A stretch of 64,000 nucleotides of DNA, from NCBI RefSeq assembly GCF_008065375.1, contig NZ_VJYI01000003.1, positions 248,001-312,000 on the forward strand. Reading direction: 5' to 3'. The position numbers and the translations under genes were made by a program. The notes below the pieces were generated by a model. It was not told the origin of the DNA and did not search any database. It saw nothing but the letters and a program-made list of their open reading frames with translations. This document shows, piece after piece, positions 48,863 to 57,999 of the stretch. The stretch comes from Nonomuraea sp. SYSU D8015 (GTDB lineage: Bacteria > Actinomycetota > Actinomycetes > Streptosporangiales > Streptosporangiaceae). Position 1 is the stretch's first letter. Every line of letters begins with the position of its first letter.

Positions 48863-50403
48863 CGGCGAACGACGCCCCACCCCACCGCACGACCGGCATC
48901 ACCGCCGTCCCGACCGACGGGGTGACCGGTATGAGTGCGTCTGCGTCCGCCCTGTCCGGGGGCGTCTCCGGCGCGGCCGCTCTGGAGCCTCTGGTGCGTG
49001 CCGTGCTGGACGCCCTCGCCGAGGGCGCGGCACGGCGCGGCGGGCCGATCCCCGCCGGCACGCCCCAGGAGCTCGCCGCCCGGGTGGCCCGGGTCTTCGC
49101 CGAGCCGGGCGGTGAAGACGCCCTCCACCGGCTGACCGCGCTGGTGGCCGCCGGCAGCGCCGACCCGGCCGACCCGGCCTGCGCCGCGCACCTGCACTGC
49201 CCGCCGCTCGCCGTGGCCGTGGCCGCCGACCTGGCGATCTCCGCGCTCAACCCGTCCCAGGACTCCTGGGACCAGGCCCCCGCCACCACCGCCCTGGAGA
49301 CCCTCGTCCTTGGCGAGCTGGCCGCGATGGCGGGATACCCGTCCACGGCCGCGGGGGTGCTCACCTCCGGCGGCACCGAGTCCAACCTCATGGGCCTGAT
49401 GCTGGCCAGGGACCGGGTCCTGGGGCGCGCGACCGGACGCAGGATCGAACACCACGGCCTGCCCGCGAGCCCGCCGCAGGCGCGGATCTTCGCCTCCGCC
49501 GCCGCCCACTTCTCGGTACGCCGCGCCGCCGCCCTGCTCGGCCTGGGCGAGGACGCGGTCGTGACCGTCCCCGTGGACCGCGAGCTGCGGATGAAACCGG
49601 AAGCACTGGCGGGCGTGCTGCGCGAATGCGTACGGCGGGGCGAGCTGCCGATGGCCGTGGTCGCCACGGCCGGCACCACCGACACCGGGGCGATCGACCC
49701 GCTGGAGGCCTGCGCGAGCCTGGCCGCCGAGCACGGCGCCTGGTGCCACGTGGACGCCGCCTACGGCGGCGGCGCCCTGCTGTCCGACCGGCTGGCGCCG
49801 CTGCTGGCGGGCCTCGGCCGGGCCGACTCGGTGTCCCTGGACTGGCACAAGCTGGGCTGGCAGCCCGCCGCCGCGGGCGTCTTCCTGGTACGGCAGGCCG
49901 AGTCGTACGCGTCGCTGGCCCGCCGCGCGGCCTACCTCAACCCGGCCGACGACGAGGAGGCCGGCTACACCAGCCTGCTGGGACTCTCCCTGCGCACCAC
50001 GCGCCGCCCCGACGCCTTCAAGATCGCCGTCACGCTCGGCGTGCTCGGCAGGGACGGCCTGGGCCGCCTCGTGGACGCCTGCCACGCCCTGGCGCGCGCC
50101 GGGGCGGCGGCCGTCCGCGCCCATCCCCGGCTGGAGCTGCACGCCGATCCGGTGCTGACGGCGTTCCTCTTCCGGTACGTCCCCGCGGACCCCGCGCGGG
50201 CGGACCGGGTGAACGCCGGGCTGCGGCGCCGCCTGCTCCGCGAGGCACGCGCCGTCGTCGGCCGCACCGAGCTCCCCGGTGAGGGGCCGGGCCGGGTCCG
50301 GCTCAAGCTCACCCTGCTCAACCCGCACACGACCGCGGCCGAGGTGGAGCGGCTCGTCCATCTGGTCGCCGCCGCGGGCCAGGCCGAGGAGGAGGCGCCG
50401 TGA
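48859..50403 (+). CDS. ddc: L-2,4-diaminobutyrate decarboxylase
   Basis: This 514-residue group II PLP decarboxylase (aromatic-amino-acid-decarboxylase fold) has GVLTSGGTESNLMGLMLAR, the PLP Asp/Ala in HVDAAYGGG, and Lys331 in SLDWHKLGWQPAAAG. It should give 1,3-diaminopropane, the backbone of schizokinen and rhizobactin siderophores. The first 35 residues are extra and low in complexity; ATG 48931 (MSASASALSG) is an alternative start. Both ends overlap neighbours by four bases. Confidence 0.88.
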   Translation: MTANDAPPHRTTGITAVPTDGVTGMSASASALSGGVSGAAALEPLVRAVLDALAEGAARRGGPIPAGTPQELAARVARVFAEPGGEDALHRLTALVAAGSADPADPACAAHLHCPPLAVAVAADLAISALNPSQDSWDQAPATTALETLVLGELAAMAGYPSTAAGVLTSGGTESNLMGLMLARDRVLGRATGRRIEHHGLPASPPQARIFASAAAHFSVRRAAALLGLGEDAVVTVPVDRELRMKPEALAGVLRECVRRGELPMAVVATAGTTDTGAIDPLEACASLAAEHGAWCHVDAAYGGGALLSDRLAPLLAGLGRADSVSLDWHKLGWQPAAAGVFLVRQAESYASLARRAAYLNPADDEEAGYTSLLGLSLRTTRRPDAFKIAVTLGVLGRDGLGRLVDACHALARAGAAAVRAHPRLELHADPVLTAFLFRYVPADPARADRVNAGLRRRLLREARAVVGRTELPGEGPGRVRLKLTLLNPHTTAAEVERLVHLVAAAGQAEEEAP

Positions 50404-52196
50404 ACGACCCCCTCGACCATCCCGATCCCTTCAGGGCGGGTGAGGCCGCGGCGACGGAGACGCTCCTCCGCGCGTACGTGCGCGAGACGGCGGCCCCGGT
50501 CCCGGCCGCCGGTGAGGACCTGGTGCTCGCTTTCCCCGCGAGCGGCGTCCGGCTGCGGGTCCCGGTGCGGTACCGGTCGGCGACCGGCTGGCACCGCTTC
50601 GGCGAGCCACGCATCATCACGGAGCCCGCCGGCGCCACTGAGCCGACCGGTGCGGCCGAACCCGCCGGACCTGCCGAGGCCGGCCAGCCCGCCGGTGCCG
50701 CGCTCGTGGCCGCGGCCGCGATCGGTGAAGCCGTCGCCGGGCGGCGGTTGCCGGGGTATCTCGGGTCCGATGCCGTCGCCCGGGTGCTGGACTCTGCTCG
50801 CCGTACCGGGACCCATCTCGCGCGACGGCGCGCCGAGGGCCGGGAGGCGGAGGTGACGCCGTTCCTGGAGGCCGAGCAGGCGCTGTTGCTGGGGCATCCG
50901 TTCCATCCCGCGCCCAAGAGCCGGCAGGAGGCGTCCGACGGCGAGCTCGACGCGTACTCGCCCGAGTTGCGCGGCTCGTTCCGGCTGCACTGGTTCGCCG
51001 CCGATCCCGCCATCGTCGTGGGAGAGAGCGCGGGCGGGCGGTCCCCGGCCGAGCTGCTGCGGAGCCTCGCCGCCGGCGTGGAACCGCCCGCCGGCGCGGT
51101 CCCCGTCCCCGTCCATCCGTGGCAGGCCCGCGAGGTGCTGCGCCGTCCCGAGGTCGCCGCGCTGGTGGAGGCGGGGCTGCTGCGCCCGCTCGGCGAGGCG
51201 GGACCCGCCTGGCATCCGACCTCCTCGCTGCGCACCGTCCACCGGCCAGAGGCGGAGGTGATGCTCAAGCTCTCCCTCGGCATGCGGATCACCAACTCCC
51301 GCAGGAACAACCTGCGCGGCGAGCTGCGCCTCGGCGTCCGGGCCGCCCGCCTGCTGGCCGCCGGACCGGGCGACTGGCTGCGCGCCGAGCACCCGGAGTT
51401 CGCGATCCTGCGCGACTTCGCCTGGATCTCGGCGGGCGCCGACGGTCCGGAGACCGGGTTGGAAACCGCGATCCGCGACAACCCGTTCCGCGGCGGCCCC
51501 GGCGACGGGCAGTGCGTGGCCGGGCTGCTGGCGGAGCGCACGGGCCCGGGCGACGGCACACCGCCCCGGCACCGCGCGCTGCTGGCCGCCGCCGTGGAGC
51601 ACGCCTCCCGGGCACTCGGCGTGTCCCCGGCGGAGGCGTCGGCCCGCTGGCTGGCCCGCTATCTCGACGTGCTGGCCGTGCCGCTGATCACGCTGCAGGC
51701 CCGGTACGGCGTCGCGCTGGAGCCCCACCACCAGAACACCCTCGTGGCGCTGGACGCCGACGGCCTGCCCCGGGCGGGCTGGTACCGGGACAGCCAGGGC
51801 TACTACGTGGCCGCCTCCAGGGCGGGCGAGCTGGAGCGCCTGCTGCCCGACCTGGCCGACGGCCTGGAGCTGGTCTTCGACGACGACTTCGTGGACGAGC
51901 GGGTGGCCTACTACCTGGGGGTCAACAACCTGTTCGGCCTGGTGGGCGCGTTCGGGGCGCTGGGGCTCGCCGACGAGGGCGACCTGCTGCGCGTGCTGCG
52001 GGCCGGGCTGGAGCGGCTCCGGGCGGCGGAGCCCGGCGCGAAGGGCCTGCTCGACCTGCTGCTCGACGCGCCGTCGCTGCGTTGCAAGGGCAACTTCCTG
52101 ACCTGCGTGGACGGCCGCGACGAGCTCGTCGGCGACGTGCACACCCAGTCCGTCTACATCGATCTTCCCAACCCTCTCACGGAGGTGCAGCGGTGA
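50400..52196 (+). CDS. NIS siderophore synthetase (IucA/IucC family), first copy
   Basis: This 598-residue ATP-dependent synthetase starts at GTG 50400. The family motifs are GHPFHPAPKSRQ (ATP binding), PVHPWQAREVL, MLKLSLGMRITNSRRN and GVALEPHHQNTLV. A C-terminal FhuF-like tail follows. It resembles the RhbC/IucA group that condenses citrate with a diamine. The first NIS step would join N-hydroxylated 1,3-diaminopropane, or another amine, to citrate. Residues 78-100 are an Ala/Pro/Glu/Gly-rich insertion. It is coupled to its neighbours by GTGA overlaps. Confidence 0.9.
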   Translation: MNDPLDHPDPFRAGEAAATETLLRAYVRETAAPVPAAGEDLVLAFPASGVRLRVPVRYRSATGWHRFGEPRIITEPAGATEPTGAAEPAGPAEAGQPAGAALVAAAAIGEAVAGRRLPGYLGSDAVARVLDSARRTGTHLARRRAEGREAEVTPFLEAEQALLLGHPFHPAPKSRQEASDGELDAYSPELRGSFRLHWFAADPAIVVGESAGGRSPAELLRSLAAGVEPPAGAVPVPVHPWQAREVLRRPEVAALVEAGLLRPLGEAGPAWHPTSSLRTVHRPEAEVMLKLSLGMRITNSRRNNLRGELRLGVRAARLLAAGPGDWLRAEHPEFAILRDFAWISAGADGPETGLETAIRDNPFRGGPGDGQCVAGLLAERTGPGDGTPPRHRALLAAAVEHASRALGVSPAEASARWLARYLDVLAVPLITLQARYGVALEPHHQNTLVALDADGLPRAGWYRDSQGYYVAASRAGELERLLPDLADGLELVFDDDFVDERVAYYLGVNNLFGLVGAFGALGLADEGDLLRVLRAGLERLRAAEPGAKGLLDLLLDAPSLRCKGNFLTCVDGRDELVGDVHTQSVYIDLPNPLTEVQR

Positions 52197-53539
52197 CCAC
52201 GTACGACCTGGTGGGAGTGGGCATAGGCCCGTTCAACCTGTCCCTGGCCGCGCTCAGTGACGGCGTGCCGGGGCTGCGCACGCTCTTCCTGGACGGCAAG
52301 CGGGCCTTCTCCTGGCACCCCGGCCTGCTGCTGGAGGGGACGGTGCTGCAGGTGCCGTTCCTCGCCGACCTGGTCACCATGGCGGATCCGACCAGCCCCT
52401 GGTCGTACCTGAACTATCTGCGCAGCCACGACCGGATGTTCCCGTTCTTCTTCTCCGAGCGGTTCCACATCCCGCGCCGCGAGTACGACCACTACTGCCG
52501 CTGGGTCGCCGAGCGGCTGCCGTCGTGCCGGTTCGACGCCGAGGTGACCGCCCTGGAGTGGGACGAGACGGCCGCGGCGTTCGCGGTGACGTACCGGTCC
52601 TCCGCCGGGGAGACCGCGCGGGTCCTGGCCCGGCAGGTGGTGCTGGGCGTCGGGACGCAGCCGGTCGTCCCCGAGCCGCTGCGCCCGCTGATGACGCAGG
52701 CGCACGCCGGCCGCGTGCTGCACAGCGCCGACTACCGGGTCCACCGGGACCGGCTCGCCGCCGCGCCGGACGTCACGGTGATCGGCGCCGGCCAGTCGGG
52801 GGCGGAGGTGGTGCTCGACCTGCTGCGGGAGGGCGGGCCGTTCGTCCGATGGCTGGCCCGCACCCCGGCCTTCGCGCCCATGGAGTACTCGAAGATCGGC
52901 CTCGAGCACTTCACGCCCGACTACATCAGCTACTTCCGCGGGCTCCCGGAGGCCGAGCGGGAACGGCTGGTCCGCGAGCAGTGGCAGCTGTACAAGGGGG
53001 TCAGCGCGGAGACGCTGGCCGACATCCACGACGAGCTGTACGAGCGCACCATCGGCGGCGCCGAGCCGCCCGCCGCGCTGCACCCGGGGGTGGAGGTCAC
53101 GGCGGTCTCCGCCGACGCCGACGGCTACACGCTGACCTGCCGCCACAGCCCGCAGGAGGCGGTCTTCCAGATCCGCACCTCGGCCGTGGTCTCCGCGACC
53201 GGGTACGCCGCCCGCCGCCCCGCGTTCCTGGAGCCGCTGTCCGACCTGATCGACTGGGACGACAAGGGCCGCTACCAGGTCGACGGCTCCTACCGGGTGG
53301 CACTCGACCCGCGCGTGTCCGGGGGGATCTACGTGCAGAACGCCTCCCTCCACACCCACGGCGTCGGCGAGCCCGACCTGACGCTCGGCGCGTGGCGGGC
53401 CGCGACCATACTCAACGCGGTCGCCGGCCGCACCGTGCTGCCCGTCCCGGACCGGGTGGCCTGGACGACCTTCGGCGCGCCGCGCGTCCCCGAGGCCGCC
53501 GGCGTGGAGGAGCCTCGTTCGGTGGGCTCACTGCGGTGA
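52193..53539 (+). CDS. Lysine/ornithine/diaminopropane N-monooxygenase (RhbE/IucD-like)
   Basis: This 448-residue flavoprotein N-hydroxylase starts at GTG 52193 behind GGAGGTG. FAD site DLVGVGIGPFNLSLAAL, NADPH site VTVIGAGQSGAEVVLDL, and the C-terminal TLGAWRAATILNAV. It hydroxylates a primary amine with NADPH and oxygen to make a hydroxamate precursor. The neighbouring dat-ddc pair suggests 1,3-diaminopropane. Such N-hydroxylated amines need an acyl group to become hydroxamates, but no acyltransferase gene is in the operon. Confidence 0.9.
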   Translation: MTTYDLVGVGIGPFNLSLAALSDGVPGLRTLFLDGKRAFSWHPGLLLEGTVLQVPFLADLVTMADPTSPWSYLNYLRSHDRMFPFFFSERFHIPRREYDHYCRWVAERLPSCRFDAEVTALEWDETAAAFAVTYRSSAGETARVLARQVVLGVGTQPVVPEPLRPLMTQAHAGRVLHSADYRVHRDRLAAAPDVTVIGAGQSGAEVVLDLLREGGPFVRWLARTPAFAPMEYSKIGLEHFTPDYISYFRGLPEAERERLVREQWQLYKGVSAETLADIHDELYERTIGGAEPPAALHPGVEVTAVSADADGYTLTCRHSPQEAVFQIRTSAVVSATGYAARRPAFLEPLSDLIDWDDKGRYQVDGSYRVALDPRVSGGIYVQNASLHTHGVGEPDLTLGAWRAATILNAVAGRTVLPVPDRVAWTTFGAPRVPEAAGVEEPRSVGSLR

Positions 53540-54729
53540 GCCGCGCCAAGCTCGTGCTCATCTCGGTGATCGGGCTGCATCTGGTCGCCGAGACCGCGCT
53601 CACCCCTTTCCTGCCCCAGCTGTTCGACCGGCTGTACGCCGTCGACGAGCCCGGCGCGACCGGGCTCTATCTGTGGATCTGCCGCATCGTCGGGCTGGCC
53701 GCGCTGCCGCTGTGGGGGCTGGCGGCCCGGCGGTGGCCGCTGCACCGGCTGGTCCTGGCCGGGCTGTGCGGCTCGGCCGTGCTCGACCTGCTGCTCGGGC
53801 TCGCCCCCAGCTACGCCGCCTACACGGCGCTGTCGGCAGCCGTGGTGACCACCAACAGCGCGTTGCTGCTGGCGTACCCGGCGTTCATCGCCGAGCACGA
53901 TGCCGGCCCGGCGGGCGGGGAGCGCGCCAGGCTGGCCGGGATCTGCTCGATCGTGGTGGTCTTCCACGTGTCCGTCGTGGTGGCGACGATGGTCGGGGCC
54001 GGGGTGCTCGCGCTGCCCGAGCCGCGGGTCGGCATCTCCGCGTTCGCCGTGCTCGACGTGCTCCTCGCCGTGCTCACCTACCGTGTGCTGGGCAAACGCG
54101 CTCCCGCCGGCGTGACGGAAGCGGCCCCGGACGCCGGGGTGCGCAGGCGGGGCGTGGGGCTGGCGGCGCTGGCCCAGGCGGCGCTGATCGGGGTGGCGTT
54201 CGACTTCGCGGTCAACGTGGCGCGGCCCTTCTTCACCGAGTTCGCCGACGACCTGGGGAGCGGCTCCGCCGGGTCCGCGGTGCTGTTCTTCCTGCCCAGC
54301 GTGGCCGCGCTGGCCGTGCTGCCCTTCGTGCGCCGCTGCCACGACCTGCTCGGGGACCGGCTGCTGCCGCTGGCCCTGGCCGTGGCCGCCGCCGGGCTCG
54401 CCTGGCAGGCGCTGTCGCCGTCGTTGGCCGGGCTGGCCGGGGGGCGGTTGCTGTTCGGCGTCGGCCTCGGCCTCGGGCAGGTCGCGGTGGAGCTGTGGGT
54501 GTTCCGGGCCACCGGCACGGCGGGGCCCGCGTTCACCGTCGTGGAGACCGCCCGGTCGGCGGGCCTGCTCGCCGCGCCGGTGGCCGCCGCGGCCGCGGTC
54601 TCGTACGACCTCGCGCTGCCCCTCGCCGTCGCGGCGGCCGTGCACCTGATCGCCACCGGCCTGTCGCTGCGGCGCGTCCCCGTCCCCCTGCCGGAACCCG
54701 CCCTCGCCTACTCGAAGGAGACCTCCTGA
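53536..54729 (+). CDS. MFS siderophore exporter
   Basis: This 397-residue MFS protein starts at GTG 53536 with a GTGA overlap. Around 12 hydrophobic helices are seen, e.g. LVLISVIGLHLVAETAL and LAVAAAGLAWQAL. Loop sequences such as RRCHDLLGDRLLP match the MFS repeat. It lies between the N-hydroxylase and the second synthetase, so export of the finished siderophore is the likely role. No importer or substrate-binding protein gene is in the window. Confidence 0.87.
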   Translation: MSRAKLVLISVIGLHLVAETALTPFLPQLFDRLYAVDEPGATGLYLWICRIVGLAALPLWGLAARRWPLHRLVLAGLCGSAVLDLLLGLAPSYAAYTALSAAVVTTNSALLLAYPAFIAEHDAGPAGGERARLAGICSIVVVFHVSVVVATMVGAGVLALPEPRVGISAFAVLDVLLAVLTYRVLGKRAPAGVTEAAPDAGVRRRGVGLAALAQAALIGVAFDFAVNVARPFFTEFADDLGSGSAGSAVLFFLPSVAALAVLPFVRRCHDLLGDRLLPLALAVAAAGLAWQALSPSLAGLAGGRLLFGVGLGLGQVAVELWVFRATGTAGPAFTVVETARSAGLLAAPVAAAAAVSYDLALPLAVAAAVHLIATGLSLRRVPVPLPEPALAYSKETS

Positions 54730-56564
54730 TGACCCGCCCCACCCGCGACGCCTGGCGGCAGGCCGGCCGCCGCCTGCTCACCAAGGCGGTCGAGGAGTTC
54801 GCCTACGAGGAGCTGCTCCGCCCGGAGCCCGACCCCGGCTCCGGCCCCGACGCCTACCGGCTGGAGCTGGGCGAGGGCGTCCGCTGGACGTTCCGCGCGG
54901 CCCGCGGCACGTTCGGGACCTGGCGGCTGGTGGACGGCACGCTGCGGCGGCATCCCGAGGACAGCGAGGCCGGGCCCGAACGGCTGCTGCTCGACGCCAG
55001 GGCGCTCCTCGGCTGGGACGGCCCGACCACCGCCGAGGTGCTGCGCGAGCTCATCGCGACCCGGCGGGCGGAGGCTGAGCTGATCTCCCGTGCCGTGACC
55101 GCCGCCGAGCTGGCGGAGCTGGACCACCTGGAGCTGGAGGCGTACCAGGACGGCCATCCCTGCATGCTGCTCAACAAGGGCCGGCTTGGGTTCGCCGCCT
55201 CCGACGCGGCGGCCTACGCCCCCGAGTCGGCCGGCGCCGTCCGGCTGCTGTGGGCGGCCGTGCACACCTCGCTGGCCGACTACTCCGGCGTCCCCGGGCT
55301 CGACGCGGAGACGCTGCTGGCCGAGGAGCTGGACGACGAGACCCGCAAGCGGTTCGCCGACCTGCTGGACGACGCGTTGGCGAACCCTGCCGCGTACGTC
55401 TGGCTGCCCGTCCACCCCTTCCACTGGGACGAGGCCGTCGAGACCCTCTTCGCCCCCTACCTCGCCGACGGCCGGATCGTGCTTCTCGGCGAGGGCCCGG
55501 ACCGCTACCGGCCGCTGCAGTCCATCCGCACCCTGGCCAATCTGGACCATCCGCACCGCAGGAACGTCAAGATGCCGCTCGCCATCCGCAACACACTGGT
55601 GTGGCGGGGGTTGTCCACCGAGCCGACGCGGGCCGCGCCCGACGTGACCGCCTGGCTGCACGCGCTCCGCGACGGTGACCCGTACCTGCGGGACGAGCTG
55701 CGCTTCCACCCGCTGGGCGAGGTGGCCGCCGTCGCCGTGCGCCACCCCCTGTACGACGCGGTGGGCGACGCGCCCTACCGCTACCACGAGCTGCTCGGCG
55801 CGGTGTGGCGCGAGCCGGTGACGGCGCTGCTCCGCGAGGGCGAGCGGGCCAGGACCATGGCGGCCCTGCTGAAGGTCGGCTCGGACGGGCGCGCACTGGC
55901 GGCCGAGCTCGTGGCACGCTCCGGGCTCGACGCCCGGGCGTGGCTGACCCGGTTCCTGGCGGCGCTGCTGCCCGGCCTGCTGCACTACCTCTACCGGTAC
56001 GGCGTGGCGTACTGCCCGCACGGCGAGAACACCGTGATCCTGTACGACGCCGCCGACGTCCCCGTGGGCGTCGCGCTCAAGGACTTCGCCGAGGACGTCA
56101 ACCTGCTGCCCGAGCGCCGCCCCGAGTACGCGGGCCTGTCGCCGCGCGCCGACGCGGTGCTGCTGCGCTGGCCGGCGGGCGAGCTGGCGCACTCACTGCT
56201 CAGCGCCGTCTTCGCCGGCCACTTCCGGTTCTTCGCCCCCTTGGCCGAGGAGCACCTCGGCGTGCCGGAGGAGGAGTTCTGGGGCCTGGTCCGCGCCGAG
56301 ATCGAGCGCTACCACGCCCGCTTCCCCGAGCTGAAGGACAGGTTCGAGGCGTTCGGCCTGTTCGCGCCAGAATTCGACCGGGTGGCGCTCAACCGGGAGC
56401 AGCTGCTCGGCGGCGGCTTCCACGACCGCGCCGAGCGCGACGAGGGCTTCGACGTCGTCCACGGCACCGTCCCCAACCCGCTGGCTCGCGAGGGAGCGCC
56501 GCCGCACGGCGTGGGCCCTGAGAAGGCGGCGGCATGTGGCGACCGAGTCGGCCTCACAGAGTGA
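54729..56564 (+). CDS. NIS siderophore synthetase (IucA/IucC family), second copy
   Basis: This 611-residue protein starts at ATG 54729 (TGATG overlap). Family motifs are DGHPCMLLNKGRLGF, LPVHPFHWDEAV, NVKMPLAIRNTLVWRGLS and YCPHGENTVILYD. These match the RhbF/AlcC/DesD group, which usually performs the later condensation, either with a second amine or as an oligomerising step. With the first copy it would make a citrate bis-amide. It is followed by a GS-like gene 26 bases downstream. Confidence 0.9.
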   Translation: MTRPTRDAWRQAGRRLLTKAVEEFAYEELLRPEPDPGSGPDAYRLELGEGVRWTFRAARGTFGTWRLVDGTLRRHPEDSEAGPERLLLDARALLGWDGPTTAEVLRELIATRRAEAELISRAVTAAELAELDHLELEAYQDGHPCMLLNKGRLGFAASDAAAYAPESAGAVRLLWAAVHTSLADYSGVPGLDAETLLAEELDDETRKRFADLLDDALANPAAYVWLPVHPFHWDEAVETLFAPYLADGRIVLLGEGPDRYRPLQSIRTLANLDHPHRRNVKMPLAIRNTLVWRGLSTEPTRAAPDVTAWLHALRDGDPYLRDELRFHPLGEVAAVAVRHPLYDAVGDAPYRYHELLGAVWREPVTALLREGERARTMAALLKVGSDGRALAAELVARSGLDARAWLTRFLAALLPGLLHYLYRYGVAYCPHGENTVILYDAADVPVGVALKDFAEDVNLLPERRPEYAGLSPRADAVLLRWPAGELAHSLLSAVFAGHFRFFAPLAEEHLGVPEEEFWGLVRAEIERYHARFPELKDRFEAFGLFAPEFDRVALNREQLLGGGFHDRAERDEGFDVVHGTVPNPLAREGAPPHGVGPEKAAACGDRVGLTE

Positions 56565-56590
56565 GACCAATGAACACAGCGGGAGCTGAT

Positions 56591-57937
56591 ATGACCTATG
56601 AATGGCTGCGTGCCGAGGCCGAGGCGGGCCGGGTCGAGGAGGTGATCGTCAGCCTTCCCGACCTGCAGGGCCGACTGCAGGGCAGCCGCCTTGCCGTGCC
56701 GTACTTCCTGGACGAGGCGGCCCGGCAGGGCTTCGGCGCCTGCGTGTACCTGCTGGCCACCGACGTCGAGATGGACACCGGGCCCGGCTACGCCATCGAC
56801 GCGTGGAACACCGGTTTCGGCGACTTCGTCCTGCGCCCCGACCCCGCCACGCTGCGCGCGCTCCCCTGGGACCCGGGCACCGCGCTCGTCATCGCCGACG
56901 CCGTGTGGCCGGGAGGGCAGCCGGTCGAGGTGGCCCCGCGCCGCGTGCTGCGCACACAGCTCGACCGGCTGGCCGAGCGCGGGCTGGCCGCGTACGCCGG
57001 GACCGAGCTGGAGTTCCTGGTGTTCGGCGACAGCTACCGGGACGCCTGGGAGCGCCGCTACCACGGCCTGCGTACCGGCACCCGCTACAACGTGGACTAC
57101 TCGCTCCAGGGCCTGGCCGAGATCGAGCCCGTGGTGCGCCGCATCCGCCGGGAGATGGTCCGCGCCGGGCTCACCATGGAGACCGCCCGCGCCGAGTGCC
57201 ACGCCGGCCAGTACGAGATCGTCTTCCGCTACGACGAGGCCATGGCGACCTGCGACAAGCACGTGTTCTTCAAGAACGGCGCCAAGCAGATCGCCGCCCA
57301 GGAAGGCGTCGCGCTCACGTTCATGCCCAAGTTCGACGAGGGCGAGGGCAACTCCTGCCACGTCCACCTGTCGTTGCGCGGCGCGGACGGCTCGATCGTC
57401 TTCGCCGGGGACGGCGACGACGGGATGTCGGAGCTGATGCGCCACTTCGTCGCCGGGCAGCTCGCCTGCCTGCCCGACCTCGCGCTGCTCATGGCCCCGA
57501 ACGTCAACTCCTACAAGCGGCTCCAGCCGGGCGCGTTCGCCCCCACCGGCATCACCTGGGGCAGGGACAACCGCACCTGCCCCATCCGCGTGGTGGGCTC
57601 GGGCGCGTCGCTGCGCATCGAGCACCGCGTGCCCGGCGGGGACGCCAACCCCTACCTGGCCGTCGCCGCCGTGCTGGCCGCGGGCCTGTACGGCATCGAG
57701 AACCGGCTGCCCCTGCCCGCGCCGCACACCGCCAACGCGCTGGCCGACCCCTCGGTGCCGCGGCTGCCCACGACGCTGACCGAGGCGCTGCGCCGCTGGG
57801 AGAGCAGCGAGATCGCGGCCAAGTCGTTCGGCGACGCGGTGGTCGGCCACTACGCGCAGGCGGCGCGGGCGGAGCTGGCGGCCTTCGAGACGGCGGTCAC
57901 GGACTGGGAGCGCGTCCGCGGTTTCGAACGGCTTTGA
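56591..57937 (+). CDS. Glutamine-synthetase-like ligase (gamma-glutamylpolyamine synthetase type)
   Basis: This protein of about 448 residues starts at ATG 56591 behind GGGAG. GS fold: ELEFLVFGD, AECHAGQYEIVF, SCHVHLSLRG, NSYKRLQPGAFAP and LRIEHRVPGGDANPYLA. It belongs to the GlnA3/GlnA4/PuuA-like branch that links glutamate to amines rather than ammonia. In this operon it could glutamylate 1,3-diaminopropane, either to dispose of excess diamine or to add a residue to the siderophore. It is the last gene of the cluster and lies 26 bases after the second NIS gene. Confidence 0.85.
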   Translation: MTYEWLRAEAEAGRVEEVIVSLPDLQGRLQGSRLAVPYFLDEAARQGFGACVYLLATDVEMDTGPGYAIDAWNTGFGDFVLRPDPATLRALPWDPGTALVIADAVWPGGQPVEVAPRRVLRTQLDRLAERGLAAYAGTELEFLVFGDSYRDAWERRYHGLRTGTRYNVDYSLQGLAEIEPVVRRIRREMVRAGLTMETARAECHAGQYEIVFRYDEAMATCDKHVFFKNGAKQIAAQEGVALTFMPKFDEGEGNSCHVHLSLRGADGSIVFAGDGDDGMSELMRHFVAGQLACLPDLALLMAPNVNSYKRLQPGAFAPTGITWGRDNRTCPIRVVGSGASLRIEHRVPGGDANPYLAVAAVLAAGLYGIENRLPLPAPHTANALADPSVPRLPTTLTEALRRWESSEIAAKSFGDAVVGHYAQAARAELAAFETAVTDWERVRGFERL

Positions 57938-57970
57938 CGCGCTCCCCTGGTTGAAACGCGCGGGCCAGCC

Positions 57971-57999
57971 GCGACCATCCCCGCGTGCGCGGGGAGCAC
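57971..57999 (-). CRISPR. Solitary type I-E-like CRISPR repeat with leader-like flank (orphan)
   Basis: On the minus strand, 29 bases match the type I-E repeat of streptomycete-type actinobacteria: GTGCTCCCCGCGCACGCGGG followed by GATGGTCGC. The repeat's stem is CCCCGCG/CGCGGGG. Next to its 5' end (plus-strand 58000-58060) is an AT-rich stretch that reads AAGTGCTTTAAAA, then GGTCAATGAGA directly before the repeat, as leaders do. No second repeat is found on either side at array spacing and there is no cas gene here. It looks like the stub of a lost array. Confidence 0.6.

Noticed and set aside
48859..50403. Aromatic amino acid or glutamate decarboxylase as identity of the second siderophore gene
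   Set aside because: The fold is shared, but the tight overlap with a diaminobutyrate aminotransferase and the NIS genes makes diaminobutyrate decarboxylase far more likely.
49965..52142. A 725-codon minus-strand frame opposite ddc and the first NIS gene
   Set aside because: It is antisense to strongly supported enzymes, has no ribosome binding site or domain, and has low-complexity composition.
44335..57937. One catechol-type siderophore cluster joining the DhbE-like ligase to the NIS genes
   Set aside because: A strong hairpin at 45983-46018 and an iron box at 46113 separate the ligase from the NIS operon. No isochorismate synthase or peptide synthetase is present, and the ligase sits in a catabolic operon.
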